The notes beneath the pieces are model-generated. The model did no database searches. It was not told the origin of the DNA and worked only from the letters and a program-made list of their open reading frames with translations. A stretch of 64,000 nucleotides of DNA, from assembly GCF_036320965.1 (NCBI RefSeq), contig NC_092270.1, positions 17,963,940 to 18,027,939 on the forward strand, in the 5' to 3' direction. The first letter of the stretch is position 1. Each line of letters starts with the position of its first letter. Positions 29,101 through 35,456 of the stretch are shown piece by piece. This DNA is from Panulirus ornatus (taxonomy: Eukaryota > Arthropoda > Malacostraca > Decapoda > Palinuridae). The position numbers and the translations under genes were made by a program.

Positions 29101-30310
29101 TATCTAAGATTTGAAAGACCAATCAAATGACAGTGATACATCAAAATCAAAATTTTTCTGTATCAAATGATACTCAACTGGTTCATCTGAATACAATGCA
29201 GGCAATTTGACATAACCTCTGTTATTCTGGTACATTTTGGTTAATTTTGGAGTTTTGTGTTGTACTGCTAAATCCTAGTCCAAGCCAAAATCAGTTCCAC
29301 TAAATTCAATGAATCATCGATACCAGTTTCACTAATTCATTGTTTAACTAAGGATCGAAACCAGCCTTGGTTACTGATTATGATATGGATCACTAAATGT
29401 AATCCTAGCATATCAAATGAGGTGAGTGTGGTGTTGATTATAACTATCAAGGAAAATATTGGGTTAATCGATGTAAATATAGGTTAAATATCTGAAAAAA
29501 GAAATCAACAGAAGCTTTGAAAACCTCACCCAACCTCCACTGGCAGACAAATTTTTTTTTAATATGATAATTGTAAAACTAGTTTTGGACATCCACCTAG
29601 TAACACTAACTGGATGTCTGTAATGGTAATGTCATAATCGACATCAATATAGTCTGCTGCTCAGAATCACAGAGAATGGCTACTTTTCGGGTGGCTGGGT
29701 GGTAGTGCAAACTGCTAGTCAGTCTGTTGTGTTTGTCTACAGTCAAGGTTTATCTGGTATATTTTGATTATATTACAGAAAATCAAGTTTAATCTGAACA
29801 CAGCTTTCTTATCTATACAGCTTTTCCTATAACCGTAATTATAATATTGGAGGTATGAGCGTCCTTCTGGATCACTTCTACTAAGAGGTAGAATCTATTA
29901 CTTCACTTTCTCTTCTACTTCTGTATTTTTTCAGCGGTGCCTCTAAATAGCCAACTTACCTGGGAACCAGGGTTTTGAATGGGAGATATCACAAAAAGTA
30001 GTGACTAGCAACAGAAATAAGGGTCAGAATCATTCTAAAGACATCAAAATTATCAGTTTAGACGTCCACCTGGGACCTAAAATTTGCTGGATGTCAAAAA
30101 TGGTAATAACACTCTAAAAATACCTCTCTCAATTAAGACATTACGGTACCATCTCTTCCCTGGTGCCCTTTTCAAAAACACGAGCAAGCCCTAAAGCTAC
30201 ACAAATAAGCCCTAAAGCCATACGAGCAAGCCCTAAAGCTAAACCATTATTCTGTACGTTACTCTTACCATGGATCCAATCATGATCGCAGTGTCAACTA
30301 GTATTCCCAT
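3318..30310 (-). CDS. GPR89: Golgi pH regulator (GPHR/GPR89), seven 5' coding exons; gene continues past the left edge
   Basis: The joined exons are 30310-30269, 25546-25383, 23503-23397, 20611-20487, 15126-14908, 3728-3612 and 3461-3318, giving 306 codons with consistent phases and GT-AG borders. The protein aligns in order with GPHR, a multi-pass Golgi/ER membrane protein needed for Golgi acidification as an anion channel or regulator. Diagnostic blocks are FRDYEV and CTMFELIIFEI (exon 2), SRYLYW and SNIRM (exon 3), KIGDPFPILS and HGILSIEQ (exon 4), LSGFGAVNYPY and RRLLQT (exon 5), and ELSRQLFLE and FNFMGYFFS (exon 7). Hydrophobic segments occur in exons 2, 3, 4, 5 and 7. The human protein is about 455 residues, so roughly 150 C-terminal residues should lie left of the window; I found no further exon in 1-3300. 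The introns are very long and loaded with LINEs. Recognition is from remembered family sequence, not a search. Confidence 0.93.
3612..3728 (-). CDS. GPR89: GPHR coding exon 6
   Basis: Acceptor TTTGCAG, donor GTAATC, 117 nt in phase 0. It encodes the polar, coil-forming linker with RIWGLLRSVT and ALKREVSALE. The preceding intron is about 11 kb and holds the densest LINE cluster of the gene. Confidence 0.92.
3729..4784. other. GPHR intron 6, left part, nothing recognised
   Basis: AT-rich intronic sequence without a recognisable element before LINE-2 begins at about 4785. Confidence 0.5.
4785..5670 (+). mobile_element. LINE-2 remnant: RT end, C-terminal domain and GATA-tailed 3' end
   Basis: Broken plus-strand frames read VSMFYDV, NASKSKVMVFERK (RT thumb region), VIGS, SMEVKRGLRD, LTYAAKTWTWNESQKSR, AVEMSYLRRA, GHVERM and RGKPP. 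These are homologous in layout to the LINE-1 C-terminus but clearly a different family. The copy ends with GGGAACAGGTGTCAGAGATA followed by GATA repeats. Several stops and frameshifts. The last 80 bp are shared with Family C. Confidence 0.75.
5671..7426. other. GPHR intron 6 sequence, nothing recognised
   Basis: No exon or repeat family recognised until the 70-bp direct repeat at 7427. Confidence 0.5.
7427..7493. repeat. Left copy of a ~70-bp direct repeat flanking a LINE-1 insertion
   Basis: It begins CCTCACACTGATTTTCAGTA and ends ATGTTAATATATGTAT before a T-run. A diverged second copy, differing at under ten sites, lies at 10134-10204 on the other side of the LINE-1 copy at 7493-10070. Confidence 0.8.
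7493..10070 (-). mobile_element. LINE-1, 5'-truncated copy with short 3' UTR
   Basis: From right to left it covers the end of the endonuclease domain (NTWFKKRDIHKYTYVSRRDG, then LLDYVLIDRR and SDHYLVEAKV), the linker, the RT (YVAFMDLEKAYDRVD, LRQGCVMSPW, LLFADDTALVAD), the C-terminal GHMERM and WRWKDGVKK region, and a ~190-bp 3' UTR ending in the terminal hairpin and poly(A). The frame is broken into four overlapping pieces (10070-9603, 9581-8814, 8821-8105, 8154-7684), so the copy is dead. The 5' end abuts (TA)n. Confidence 0.92.
10071..10133. repeat. (TA)n microsatellite at the 5' junction of a LINE-1
   Basis: About 60 bp of almost pure TA dinucleotides between the truncated LINE-1 5' end and the right copy of the direct repeat. 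Confidence 0.95.
10134..10204. repeat. Right copy of the ~70-bp direct repeat
   Basis: It begins CCTCACACTGATTTCCAGTA and ends in ATGTTAATATATGTATA plus a T-run. The T-run is also the poly(A) tail of the adjacent minus-strand SE element. Confidence 0.8.
10192..10441 (-). mobile_element. SE element (240-bp internal-deletion derivative of LINE-1)
   Basis: In element orientation it starts at ATCCCTGGGGATAGGAGAGA, follows the LINE-1 5' UTR and the first codons, then passes directly to the 3' hairpin block CGCTACCTCGCTAATG, ending in a poly(A) tail. It shows no open frame of note. Confidence 0.85.
10470..11727 (-). mobile_element. LINE-1, 5'-truncated copy with long 3' UTR
   Basis: The 3' UTR (10470-10930) is the long form, with the extra ~290 bp containing GCTAGCGCTACCTCGCACA-like sequence. 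The ORF part (11714-11043) starts inside the RT just before LLFADDTAL and reads to ERLTERIY, then breaks. It is flanked by SE copies in opposite orientations. Confidence 0.9.
11733..11972 (+). mobile_element. SE element
   Basis: It starts at ATCCCTTGGGATAGGAGAGA, contains the LINE-1 5' block and the joined hairpin CTACCTCGCTAATGCGG, and ends with A9. It is inverted relative to the copy at 10192-10441. Confidence 0.85.
11973..12650 (+). mobile_element. LINE-1 fragment, C-terminal region
   Basis: It starts abruptly at GGAGAAAAATTGGAGGAAGT next to the poly(A) of the SE copy and reads EEVKCFRYMGVDL through GHMERMSEERLTKRIY in broken frames. It ends in the beginning of the 3' UTR around GGCCTGGATATGG. 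Confidence 0.88.
12651..13660 (+). mobile_element. LINE-1 fragment, C-terminal region and long 3' UTR
   Basis: A second copy in tandem with the preceding one, starting at nearly the same LINE position (GGTAGGTTTGCATGGAGAAA). It keeps FEGIVVPTMLYGCEAWAMDR and RWFDRVSN, then the long 3' UTR, and ends at the terminal hairpin without a clear poly(A). Confidence 0.88.
13683..13960 (-). mobile_element. LINE-1 3' UTR remnant
   Basis: A decayed long-form 3' UTR with the terminal motif recognisable as GTAGCACCAGGAAACAGACG and a second internal GAGGTAGCACCAGG block. No ORF part. Confidence 0.7.
13975..14907. other. GPHR intron 5 sequence, nothing recognised
   Basis: AT-rich, with no supported exon or repeat family. 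The opposing short frames around 14257-14670 have no recognised product. Confidence 0.5.
14908..15126 (-). CDS. GPR89: GPHR coding exon 5
   Basis: Acceptor CCCACAG, donor GTAGTA (a weak but GT-type donor), 219 nt in phase 0. It encodes SISRIGVIGV, the LSGFGAVNYPY helix, and the start of the cytosolic coiled segment with ERRLLQT and a KKKR cluster. Confidence 0.94.
15510..16580 (+). mobile_element. LINE-1 fragment, C-terminal region and long 3' UTR
   Basis: It begins at TCAACTGGGAGGTAAGTTTG, within 40 bp of the start points of two other fragments. It has a stop in the YLG motif (GGA to TGA), then an open stretch 15658-15996 with VWKSKTLSWKAKMGMFEGIV and GVRWFDRVSN, the long 3' UTR, and the terminal hairpin at about 16540-16562. 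Confidence 0.88.
16930..17475 (+). mobile_element. Family C element (540-bp, GATA-tailed, non-autonomous)
   Basis: It starts near GTTGTAGGCAACCAATGACC, contains TATATTACCAGCACTACCC, CACCCACATGCGGACTAC and repeated GTAGTAGGTAGGAGCATT modules, and ends GGAACAGGCATCAGAGACAC followed by GATA repeats. No coding potential. The same family occurs at 21170, 42071 and 63725. Confidence 0.75.
17555..17670 (+). mobile_element. SE element, decayed 3' half
   Basis: It matches the second half of SE (GAAACAGAGGGAGGGGCAAA through a degenerate GGTAACTCACTCAAGTGGGA hairpin) and ends in AAATAAA. Confidence 0.55.
17700..17845 (-). mobile_element. LINE-1 3'-terminal fragment
   Basis: A decayed terminal hairpin and the adjacent ATACACATA-rich 3' UTR, immediately followed by the poly(A) tail of another minus-strand LINE-1. 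Confidence 0.65.
17848..18658 (-). mobile_element. LINE-1, 5'-truncated copy with short 3' UTR
   Basis: A T17 run is the poly(A) tail, followed by the perfect terminal hairpin, the short 3' UTR and the C-terminal ORF (18654-18217 open: LYGCEAWTMDR, RWFDRVSNVRV, GHMERMSEERLT). The 5' end stops at the same TTTGAATGGAGAAAAACTGG point used by other fragments. Confidence 0.9.
18659..18930 (-). mobile_element. LINE-1 long-form 3' UTR fragment
   Basis: It matches the internal part of the long 3' UTR (GTCTCTAGCTGTCATGTGTA, CCTTCCATGGTTTACCC) without hairpin or ORF. Confidence 0.75.
18936..19195 (-). mobile_element. SE element with an internal A-run
   Basis: Well preserved. It has the hairpin block, the GGACTGGGCCTTTGAGGGA region and the LINE-1 5' block ending CCCCAGGGATAGG. 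A pure A31 run (19050-19080) sits at the junction between the 5'-UTR-like block and the following part. Confidence 0.88.
19350..20042 (-). mobile_element. LINE-1, 5'-truncated copy with long 3' UTR
   Basis: The long-form 3' UTR (19355-19790) is followed by the last ~80 codons (GHMERMSEERLTKRIYVSEV, WRWKDGVKKIL). It is cut at KSVVERTEE and joined directly to an ATT/ATC microsatellite. Confidence 0.9.
20041..20158. repeat. (ATT/ATC)n microsatellite
   Basis: About 118 bp of TTA/TCA trinucleotides abutting the truncated 5' end of the LINE-1 copy. Confidence 0.95.
20487..20611 (-). CDS. GPR89: GPHR coding exon 4
   Basis: Acceptor CTTCCAG, donor GTAAGT, 125 nt completing the split codon. It encodes a hydrophobic helix ending in TCFWKIGDPFPILS and then HGILSIEQ, the most conserved block of the family. 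Confidence 0.95.
20612..21166. other. GPHR intron 3 sequence next to exon 4, nothing recognised
   Basis: No exon or repeat family recognised before Family C begins. Confidence 0.45.
21170..21632 (+). mobile_element. Family C element, 5'-truncated
   Basis: It starts inside the family at CCAGTGCTTCAGTGGTTGTC and continues through CCTGCCTTTTGGCAGTA and an expanded run of GTAGGAACATTAGGCAGGAG modules, ending AAGTGTCAGAGATATAGATA. Confidence 0.75.
21633..22171. other. GPHR intron 3 sequence, nothing recognised
   Basis: AT-rich sequence with no identifiable element. Confidence 0.45.
22172..22385. repeat. Degenerate ~30-bp minisatellite
   Basis: About seven diverged units with consensus near ACTCTCTCAAACTATCATC plus TGCAGGTGC. 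Unit lengths vary by a few bases. Confidence 0.75.
22386..23396. other. GPHR intron 3 sequence, nothing recognised
   Basis: No exon or repeat family seen. Ordinary AT-rich intron up to the donor of exon 3. Confidence 0.45.
23397..23503 (-). CDS. GPR89: GPHR coding exon 3
   Basis: Acceptor CTTTCAG, donor GTAAGT, 107 nt. It starts within a Gly codon split with exon 2, then encodes SRYLYW and one long hydrophobic helix, ending at SNIRM plus one base. A degenerate SE element lies 260 bp upstream in gene direction. Confidence 0.92.
23765..24000 (-). mobile_element. SE element, decayed
   Basis: About 75-80% similar by eye to the other SE copies, with ATTTCCCACATCAGTGAAGT at the hairpin and CTTATCCCCAGGGATAA at the 5' end. 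Confidence 0.75.
24130..24360 (+). mobile_element. Jockey-like LINE remnant, start of endonuclease domain
   Basis: A plus-strand frame reads LNILHHNIKTIHRR and QHRHNPHLWNQTYTQ. This resembles the start of Jockey/I-type APE domains (L-x-I-x-Q-H-N-I then an I-x-x-I-Q-E-T-like block). A/C-rich, several stops. Confidence 0.4.
24361..25009. other. GPHR intron 2 sequence, nothing recognised
   Basis: AT-rich, no exon or repeat family recognised. Confidence 0.45.
25010..25115 (-). mobile_element. LINE-1 3' UTR remnant
   Basis: It matches the 3' UTR block around CAGGCCCAACAGACCTTTC and CCTGTATACCACATC. Short and decayed. Confidence 0.65.
25383..25546 (-). CDS. GPR89: GPHR coding exon 2
   Basis: Acceptor TTTTCAG, donor GTGAGG, 164 nt ending in phase 2. 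It encodes a first hydrophobic helix (LVFFIGGWVWFV), the conserved FRDYEV loop and the second helix containing CTMFELIIFEI. Confidence 0.93.
25547..27028. other. GPHR intron 1 sequence, nothing recognised
   Basis: No exon or family recognised before LINE-1 begins at 27029. Confidence 0.45.
27029..28665 (+). mobile_element. LINE-1, 5'-truncated copy with long 3' UTR
   Basis: It starts at GGTAGAGGATGTGTGGATCA in the RT (RGCVDQVFALKNV). After one extra base in KAYD(K)SR, a frame is open from 27151 to 27768 with LRQGCMMSPW, LLFPDDTTLVAD (FADD changed to FPDD) and a 12-bp deletion that removes GVDL after the YL of the YLG motif. The long 3' UTR and hairpin end at about 28652. Inactive. Confidence 0.92.
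28666..30268. other. GPHR intron 1 near exon 1; contains a pair of imperfect palindromes
   Basis: Two diverged copies of a ~55-bp sequence (29581-29633 and 30055-30112) each contain a hairpin-like GACATCCA or GACGTCCA paired with TGGATGTC. A 22-bp motif with GCAAGCCCTAAAGCTA is repeated about three times at 30181-30244. Otherwise nothing recognised. Confidence 0.5.
30269..30310 (-). CDS. GPR89: GPHR coding exon 1
   Basis: Fourteen codons beginning MGILVDTAIMIGSM, matching the short first coding exon of GPHR. The start codon has A at -3 and G at +4. The donor is GTAAGA and the exon ends in phase 0. Confidence 0.85.
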
Positions 30311-30514
30311 TATGCCGGTGAGCAACAATGTGTTACACGATAATTAAGTCACAACATCATCAGTAAAGACTGTATCTTAATGTTATCTATTTCTTCACGA
30401 GTTGCCAACATGAAGACTCTTCACCTCCAGTTACAGCACCTTAGGACTCACAGAGCCCTTGTGGTTGTTGGTGTGTACCGCCACAATGAAGGTGTTCTTT
30501 ATACTCGTGACCTG

Positions 30515-30965
30515 GGTCAGCTGGTTCTCTGATCCAGAACGGCTAGTTGTGAGGCCTGGGTCAGCTGGTTGTATGTCTGGGTCAGCTGGTTATATGACCC
30601 AGAACAGCCAATTGTGTTGCTTGCGATCAGCCACTGGATTAGCCTGGCTAAGGAGATTATACAGCCCAGGTCAGCTGGTTGTGTCCTGGTTCAGTTAGTT
30701 CGGTGGCCCGGATCAGCAGATAATACAGCCCAGGTCAGCTGGTTGCGTGGCTTAGGTAACTGGTTAAATAAGCCTGGGTCAGCTGATTATGTGTCCAGGT
30801 CAACAGATTGTGTGGCTTAGTTCAGCTGATTGTGTCCCAGGACAGGTGTTTGTACGGTTCTGGACATTTGGTTGTGTGATCCAGGACAACTGTCAGGTCG
30901 ATGGCGTGATCCAGGTCAGGTGGTGGCGTGGGCGGCGTGTCCCGGGTCAGCTGTGTTGTTGTCTG
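30515..30965. repeat. Degenerate GGTCAGCTGGTTGTGT minisatellite upstream of GPHR
   Basis: About fifteen irregular units around GGTCAGCTGGTTGTGTGGCC with spacing near 20-30 bp. It lies 200-650 bp upstream of the GPHR start codon, so it may be in the 5' UTR or promoter. Confidence 0.75.
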
Positions 30966-32429
30966 TTTATGTTGTGACGTCCGACCTGTCACACTGGCCA
31001 GTGTTGAGGGCAGTACTCTTCTCCAAACTACAAATATGAAACATTTTCAATATCTGTCTAATGATATTTTGAGAACTATAATTAAAATAAGTTTGGAAAT
31101 TATCAATATTCACACTTTATCTTCCTTTTCATGAAAAAATAGAGTATAATAACAACTATGAACGTAAACAAACACAGCTTTTTAAAAAAGGATCCTAAAT
31201 ATAAGTGAATATATTTCCAATGTTATACCTCTAAAAATTATCTTGTCATAAGAAAATATGTTGAAATATAATAAAACGATTTAAAGATAGCATAATTTGT
31301 GATCCGAGAAAAAGATATGTAAATATTTTACAAGATGGATCTATGATATCCAATTCCTCTTTTTTGTTCTGCATATGTCGCTAAGAGACAACTAGTGTTA
31401 GTAGCGAACTTAAATGGTTCCCTGACGACCATTAGCTACGTTTACATAGGGCACCGGCATTTACCGATGAATGCTAATAGTTCATTTGTTGACTGGGTTA
31501 CGAATGCTCTGACTTGATTGGCTGATTGTCTGCCAAGTGTCACCGCTGACTTTAAACTTATCCTAGTATCTCTCCTACACTCATCCTTAGACATACATTT
31601 CTCTTTCATATTCTTAGTAAGTTTATTAGAAACTCGTGAAATTTGCATTTGAAAGCCAATGGAAGCTCATCTCCGGATGATGCATATTAACATTAATCCT
31701 AAAATGCGCATTCAATCCAGTCAGAATATGGACCGGATTTATCTGGCGAGACTTTTAAGTTTTTAGGCATGGCCTATATGCACAGTATGTGTATATGAGG
31801 TCTTAGAATGATCTTTAACACCTGAATATTATTTTTTGGTGGTTATAACAACGTTGACGGCCTTAATGATAGTCCCTAAAGTCTAAATAACCAACAAGCC
31901 ATCTTGGCGAGAGGAACCTGACATATTATGACATATTCCTAATAACTTTGGAAACATCATACAACAACACATTCAACAAACAATAAAAGTGTATAGTAGG
32001 GTTGCATTCATATACATTCATAATGAAAATCATAGTAACCAACTTTCACACTTAAAGAAATAAATTCTAACACTCATTCAACACCAGAATATTTTTTTTT
32101 TCGTAATTTGGGTTGGTCACTCTGCCCTCTTATATAACTGACTTTTTTTTATCCGGGCTTGATTTCACAGTATACATTTAATACTTACACAATCAAAACT
32201 TTTATGTACATGAGTAAATAATGTACAAATACTTTACTGTAAGGTAGATACTTGCACGAGCCAATTTCCAAGTTGAGTTTTGAGAACTGGAGGATGGAAT
32301 TTCTCCCCTGTTTAGCAAATAGCACTTTAAGGTCTTACTCTTTCTCACTTCTAATAATAACTAACATAGCATTTTTATATGTATTTAATATTTACCATAA
32401 CTCTGCACTTGAACTGAAATCTATTTACA
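30966..32429. other. Intergenic sequence upstream of GPHR, nothing recognised
   Basis: AT-rich. The only open stretch of note is a 68-codon minus-strand frame at 31442-31648, which resembles no protein I know. Confidence 0.4.
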
Positions 32430-32802
32430 TGTCTCTGACCACTTCAATAGTTTGATTAAATCACTTTGAATCTTAATGCAGTGTTCCCATGACTGGTCTA
32501 CATTTCCCAAGTTAGTATCATCTTTAAATTCTGCTGGCGAGATTTGTCTCCAGACCATTGCTGTGTATGATATCCTAGAACAGGTTTACCCTGCTCCCCA
32601 TATGAAGCTGGTGGGGCACTTCCCCATTTAGTATTAATTTTCTATCCATGAGCCAGTCTGCTATCCATCCACAGATCTAGTTTCTCAACAAGCTTTAAAA
32701 CCTTACTACATGCCTTTTATATGGTACACTGTCAAAGGCTTGGCTTGACAACAGTCTGTATTCCCAAGCCCCAGAAATTATATATGATTAATATAATCAA
32801 TC
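32430..32802 (-). mobile_element. CR1/L2-like LINE remnant, downstream half (split by LINE-1 copy A)
   Basis: Minus-strand frames read DYINHI, AFDSVPYKR (RT motif A, F-D-x-V-P), WIADWLMDRK with ILNGE, then EFKDDTNLGNVDQ (an F-A-D-D-T-K-like motif B/C block) and IQSDLIKLLKWSETC. This order is that of CR1/L2/Jockey-type RT. A deletion removes the G-V-P-Q-G-S block, and stops are present. Confidence 0.65.
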
Positions 32803-32847
32803 ATATGTATATATATGTATGTGTGTGTGTGTGGGTGTATGTGCATA

Positions 32848-32878
<31 letters not shown>

Positions 32879-33016
32879 ATATATATATGTATATTATCCC
32901 TGGGGATAGGGGTGAAAGAATACTTCCCACGTATTCCTCGCGTGTCGTAGAAAGCGACTAGAGGGGACGGGAGCGGGGGGCCGGAAATCCTCCCCTCCTT
33001 GTATTAACTTTCTAAA

Positions 33017-35446
33017 ATGGGAAACAGAAGAAGGAGTCACGCGGGGAGTGATCATCCTCCTCGAAGGCTCAGAGTGGGGTGCCTAAATGTGTGTGGATGT
33101 AACCAAGATGTGAAAAAAGGAGAGATAGGTAGTATGTTTGAGGAAAGGAACCTGGATGTTTTGGCTCTGAGTGAAACGAAGCTCAAGGGTAAAGGGGAAG
33201 AGTGGTTTGGAAATGTCTGGGGAGTGAAGTCAGGGGTTAGTGAGAGGACAAGAGCAAGGGAAGGAGTAGCAATACTCCTGAAACAGGAGTTGTGGGAGTA
33301 TGTGATAGAATGTAAGAAAGTAAATTCTCGATTAATATGGGTAAAACTGAAAGTTGATGGGGAGAGGTGGGTGATTATTGGTGCATATGCACCTGGGCAT
33401 GAGAAGAAAGATCATGAGAGGCAAGTGTTTTGGGAGCAGCTAAATGAGTGTGTTAGCGGTTTTGATGCACGAGACCGGGTTATAGTGATGGGTGATTTGA
33501 ATGCAAAGGTGAGTAATGTGGCAGTTGAGGGAATAATTGGTATGCATGGGGTGTTCAGTGTTGTAAATGGAAATGGTGAAGAGCTTGTAGATTTATGTGC
33601 TGAAAAAGGACTGATGATTGGGAATACCTGGTTTAAAAAGCGAGATATACATAAGTATACTTATGTAAGTAGGAGAGATGGCCAGAGAGCGTTATTGGAT
33701 TACGTATTAATTGACAGGCGTGCGAAAGAGAGACTTTTGGATGTTAATGTGCTGAGAGGTGCAACTGGAGGGATGTCTGATCATTATCTTGTGGAGGCTA
33801 AGGTGAAGATTAGTATGGGTTTTCAGAAAAGAGGAGTGAATGTTGGGGTGAAGAAGGTGGTGAGAGTAAGTGAGCTTGGGAAGGAGACCTGTGTGGGGAA
33901 GTACCAGGAGAGACTGTGTACAGAATGGAAAAAGGTGAGAACAATGGAAGTAAGGGGAGTCGGGGAGGAATGGGATGTATTTAGGGAATCAGTGATGGAT
34001 TGCGCAAAAGATGCTTGTGGCATGAGAAGAGTGGGAGGTGGGCTGTTTAGAAAGGGTAGTGAGTGGTGGGATGAAGAAGTAAGAGTATTAGTGAAAGAGA
34101 AGAGAGAGGCATTTGGACGATTTTTGCAGGGAAAAAATGCAATTGAGTGGGAGAAGTATAAAAGAAAGAGACAGGAGGTCAAGAGAAAGGTGCAAGAGGT
34201 GAAAAAAAGGGCAAATGAGAGTTGGGGTGAGAGACTATCAGTAAATTTTAGGGAGAATAAAAAGATGTTCTGGAAGGAGGTAAATAGGGTGCGTAAGACA
34301 AGGGAGCAAATGGGAACTTCAGTGAAGGGCGTAAATGGGGAGGTGATAACAAGTAGCGGTGATGTGAGAAGGAGATGGAATGAGTATTTTGAAGGTTTGT
34401 TGAATGTGTCTGATGACAGAGTGGCAGATATAGGGTGTTTTGGTCGAGGTGGTGTACAAAGTGAGAGGGTTAGGGAAAATGATTTGGTAAACAGAGAAGA
34501 GGTAGTAAAAGCTTTGCGGAAGATGAAAGCCGGCAAGGCAGCAGGTTTGGATGGTATTGCAGTGGAATTTATTAAGAAAGGGGGTGACTGTATTGTTGAC
34601 TGGTTGGTAAGGTTATTTAATGTATGTATGACTCATGGTGAGGTGCCTGAGGATTGGCGGAATGCGTGCATAGTGCCATTGTACAAAGGCAAAGGGGAAA
34701 AGAGTGAGTGCTCAAATTACAGAGGTATAAGTTTGTTGAGTATTCCTGGTAAATTATATGGGAGGGTATTGATTGAGAGGGTGAAGGCATGTACAGAGCA
34801 TCAGATTGGGGAAGAGCAGTGCGGTTTCAGAAGTGGTAGAGGATGTGTGGATCAGGTGTTTGCTTTGAAGAATGTATGTGAGAAGTACTTAGAAAAGCAA
34901 ATGGATTTGTATGTAGCATTTATGGATCTGGAGAAGGCATATGATAGAGTTGATAGAGATGCTCTGTGGAAGGTATTAAGAATATATGGGGTGGGAGGCA
35001 AGTTGTTAGAAGCAGTGAAAAGTTTTTATCGAGGATGTAAGGCATGTGTACGTGTAGGAAGAGAGGAAAGTGATTGGTTCTCAGTGAATGTAGGTTTGCG
35101 GCAGGGGTGTGTGATGTCTCCATGGTTGTTTAATTTGTTTATGGATGGGGTTGTAAAGGAGGTAAATGCAAGAGTCCTGGAAAGAGGGGCAAGTATGAAG
35201 TCTGTTGGGGATGAGAGAGCTTGGGAAGTGAGTCAATTGTTGTTCGCTGATGATACAGCGCTGGTGGCTGATTCATGTGAGAAACTGCAGAAGCTGGTGA
35301 CTGAGTTTGGTAAAGTGTGTGGAAGAAGAAAGTTGAGAGTAAATGTGAATAAGAGCAAGGTTATTAGGTACAGTAGGGGTGAGGGTCAAGTCAATTGGGA
35401 GGTGAGTTTGAATGGAGAAAAACTGGAGGAAGTGAAGTGTTTTTAG
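33017..35446 (+). CDS. LINE-1 copy A ORF, part 1: APE endonuclease and reverse transcriptase
   Basis: 809 codons from ATG. The endonuclease covers roughly residues 15-262, with LNVCGCN, SETKL (about 52), MGDLNAKV (about 157), LLDYVLIDRR (about 227) and the catalytic SDH (about 254). A basic linker follows. The RT covers roughly 490-800, with CIVPLYKGKG, NYRGISLLS, QCGFRSGRG, the motif A aspartates in MDLEKAYDRVD (about 636), LRQGCVMSPW and FADD (about 743). All catalytic motifs are intact. The frame ends at TAG because TGTTTTAGA has become TGTTTTTAGA, one extra T in a T-run, just before the F-R-Y-L-G motif. It would act by target-primed reverse transcription in the nucleus. Confidence 0.92.
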   Translation: MGNRRRSHAGSDHPPRRLRVGCLNVCGCNQDVKKGEIGSMFEERNLDVLALSETKLKGKGEEWFGNVWGVKSGVSERTRAREGVAILLKQELWEYVIECKKVNSRLIWVKLKVDGERWVIIGAYAPGHEKKDHERQVFWEQLNECVSGFDARDRVIVMGDLNAKVSNVAVEGIIGMHGVFSVVNGNGEELVDLCAEKGLMIGNTWFKKRDIHKYTYVSRRDGQRALLDYVLIDRRAKERLLDVNVLRGATGGMSDHYLVEAKVKISMGFQKRGVNVGVKKVVRVSELGKETCVGKYQERLCTEWKKVRTMEVRGVGEEWDVFRESVMDCAKDACGMRRVGGGLFRKGSEWWDEEVRVLVKEKREAFGRFLQGKNAIEWEKYKRKRQEVKRKVQEVKKRANESWGERLSVNFRENKKMFWKEVNRVRKTREQMGTSVKGVNGEVITSSGDVRRRWNEYFEGLLNVSDDRVADIGCFGRGGVQSERVRENDLVNREEVVKALRKMKAGKAAGLDGIAVEFIKKGGDCIVDWLVRLFNVCMTHGEVPEDWRNACIVPLYKGKGEKSECSNYRGISLLSIPGKLYGRVLIERVKACTEHQIGEEQCGFRSGRGCVDQVFALKNVCEKYLEKQMDLYVAFMDLEKAYDRVDRDALWKVLRIYGVGGKLLEAVKSFYRGCKACVRVGREESDWFSVNVGLRQGCVMSPWLFNLFMDGVVKEVNARVLERGASMKSVGDERAWEVSQLLFADDTALVADSCEKLQKLVTEFGKVCGRRKLRVNVNKSKVIRYSRGEGQVNWEVSLNGEKLEEVKCF

Positions 35447-35456
35447 ATATCTGGGA

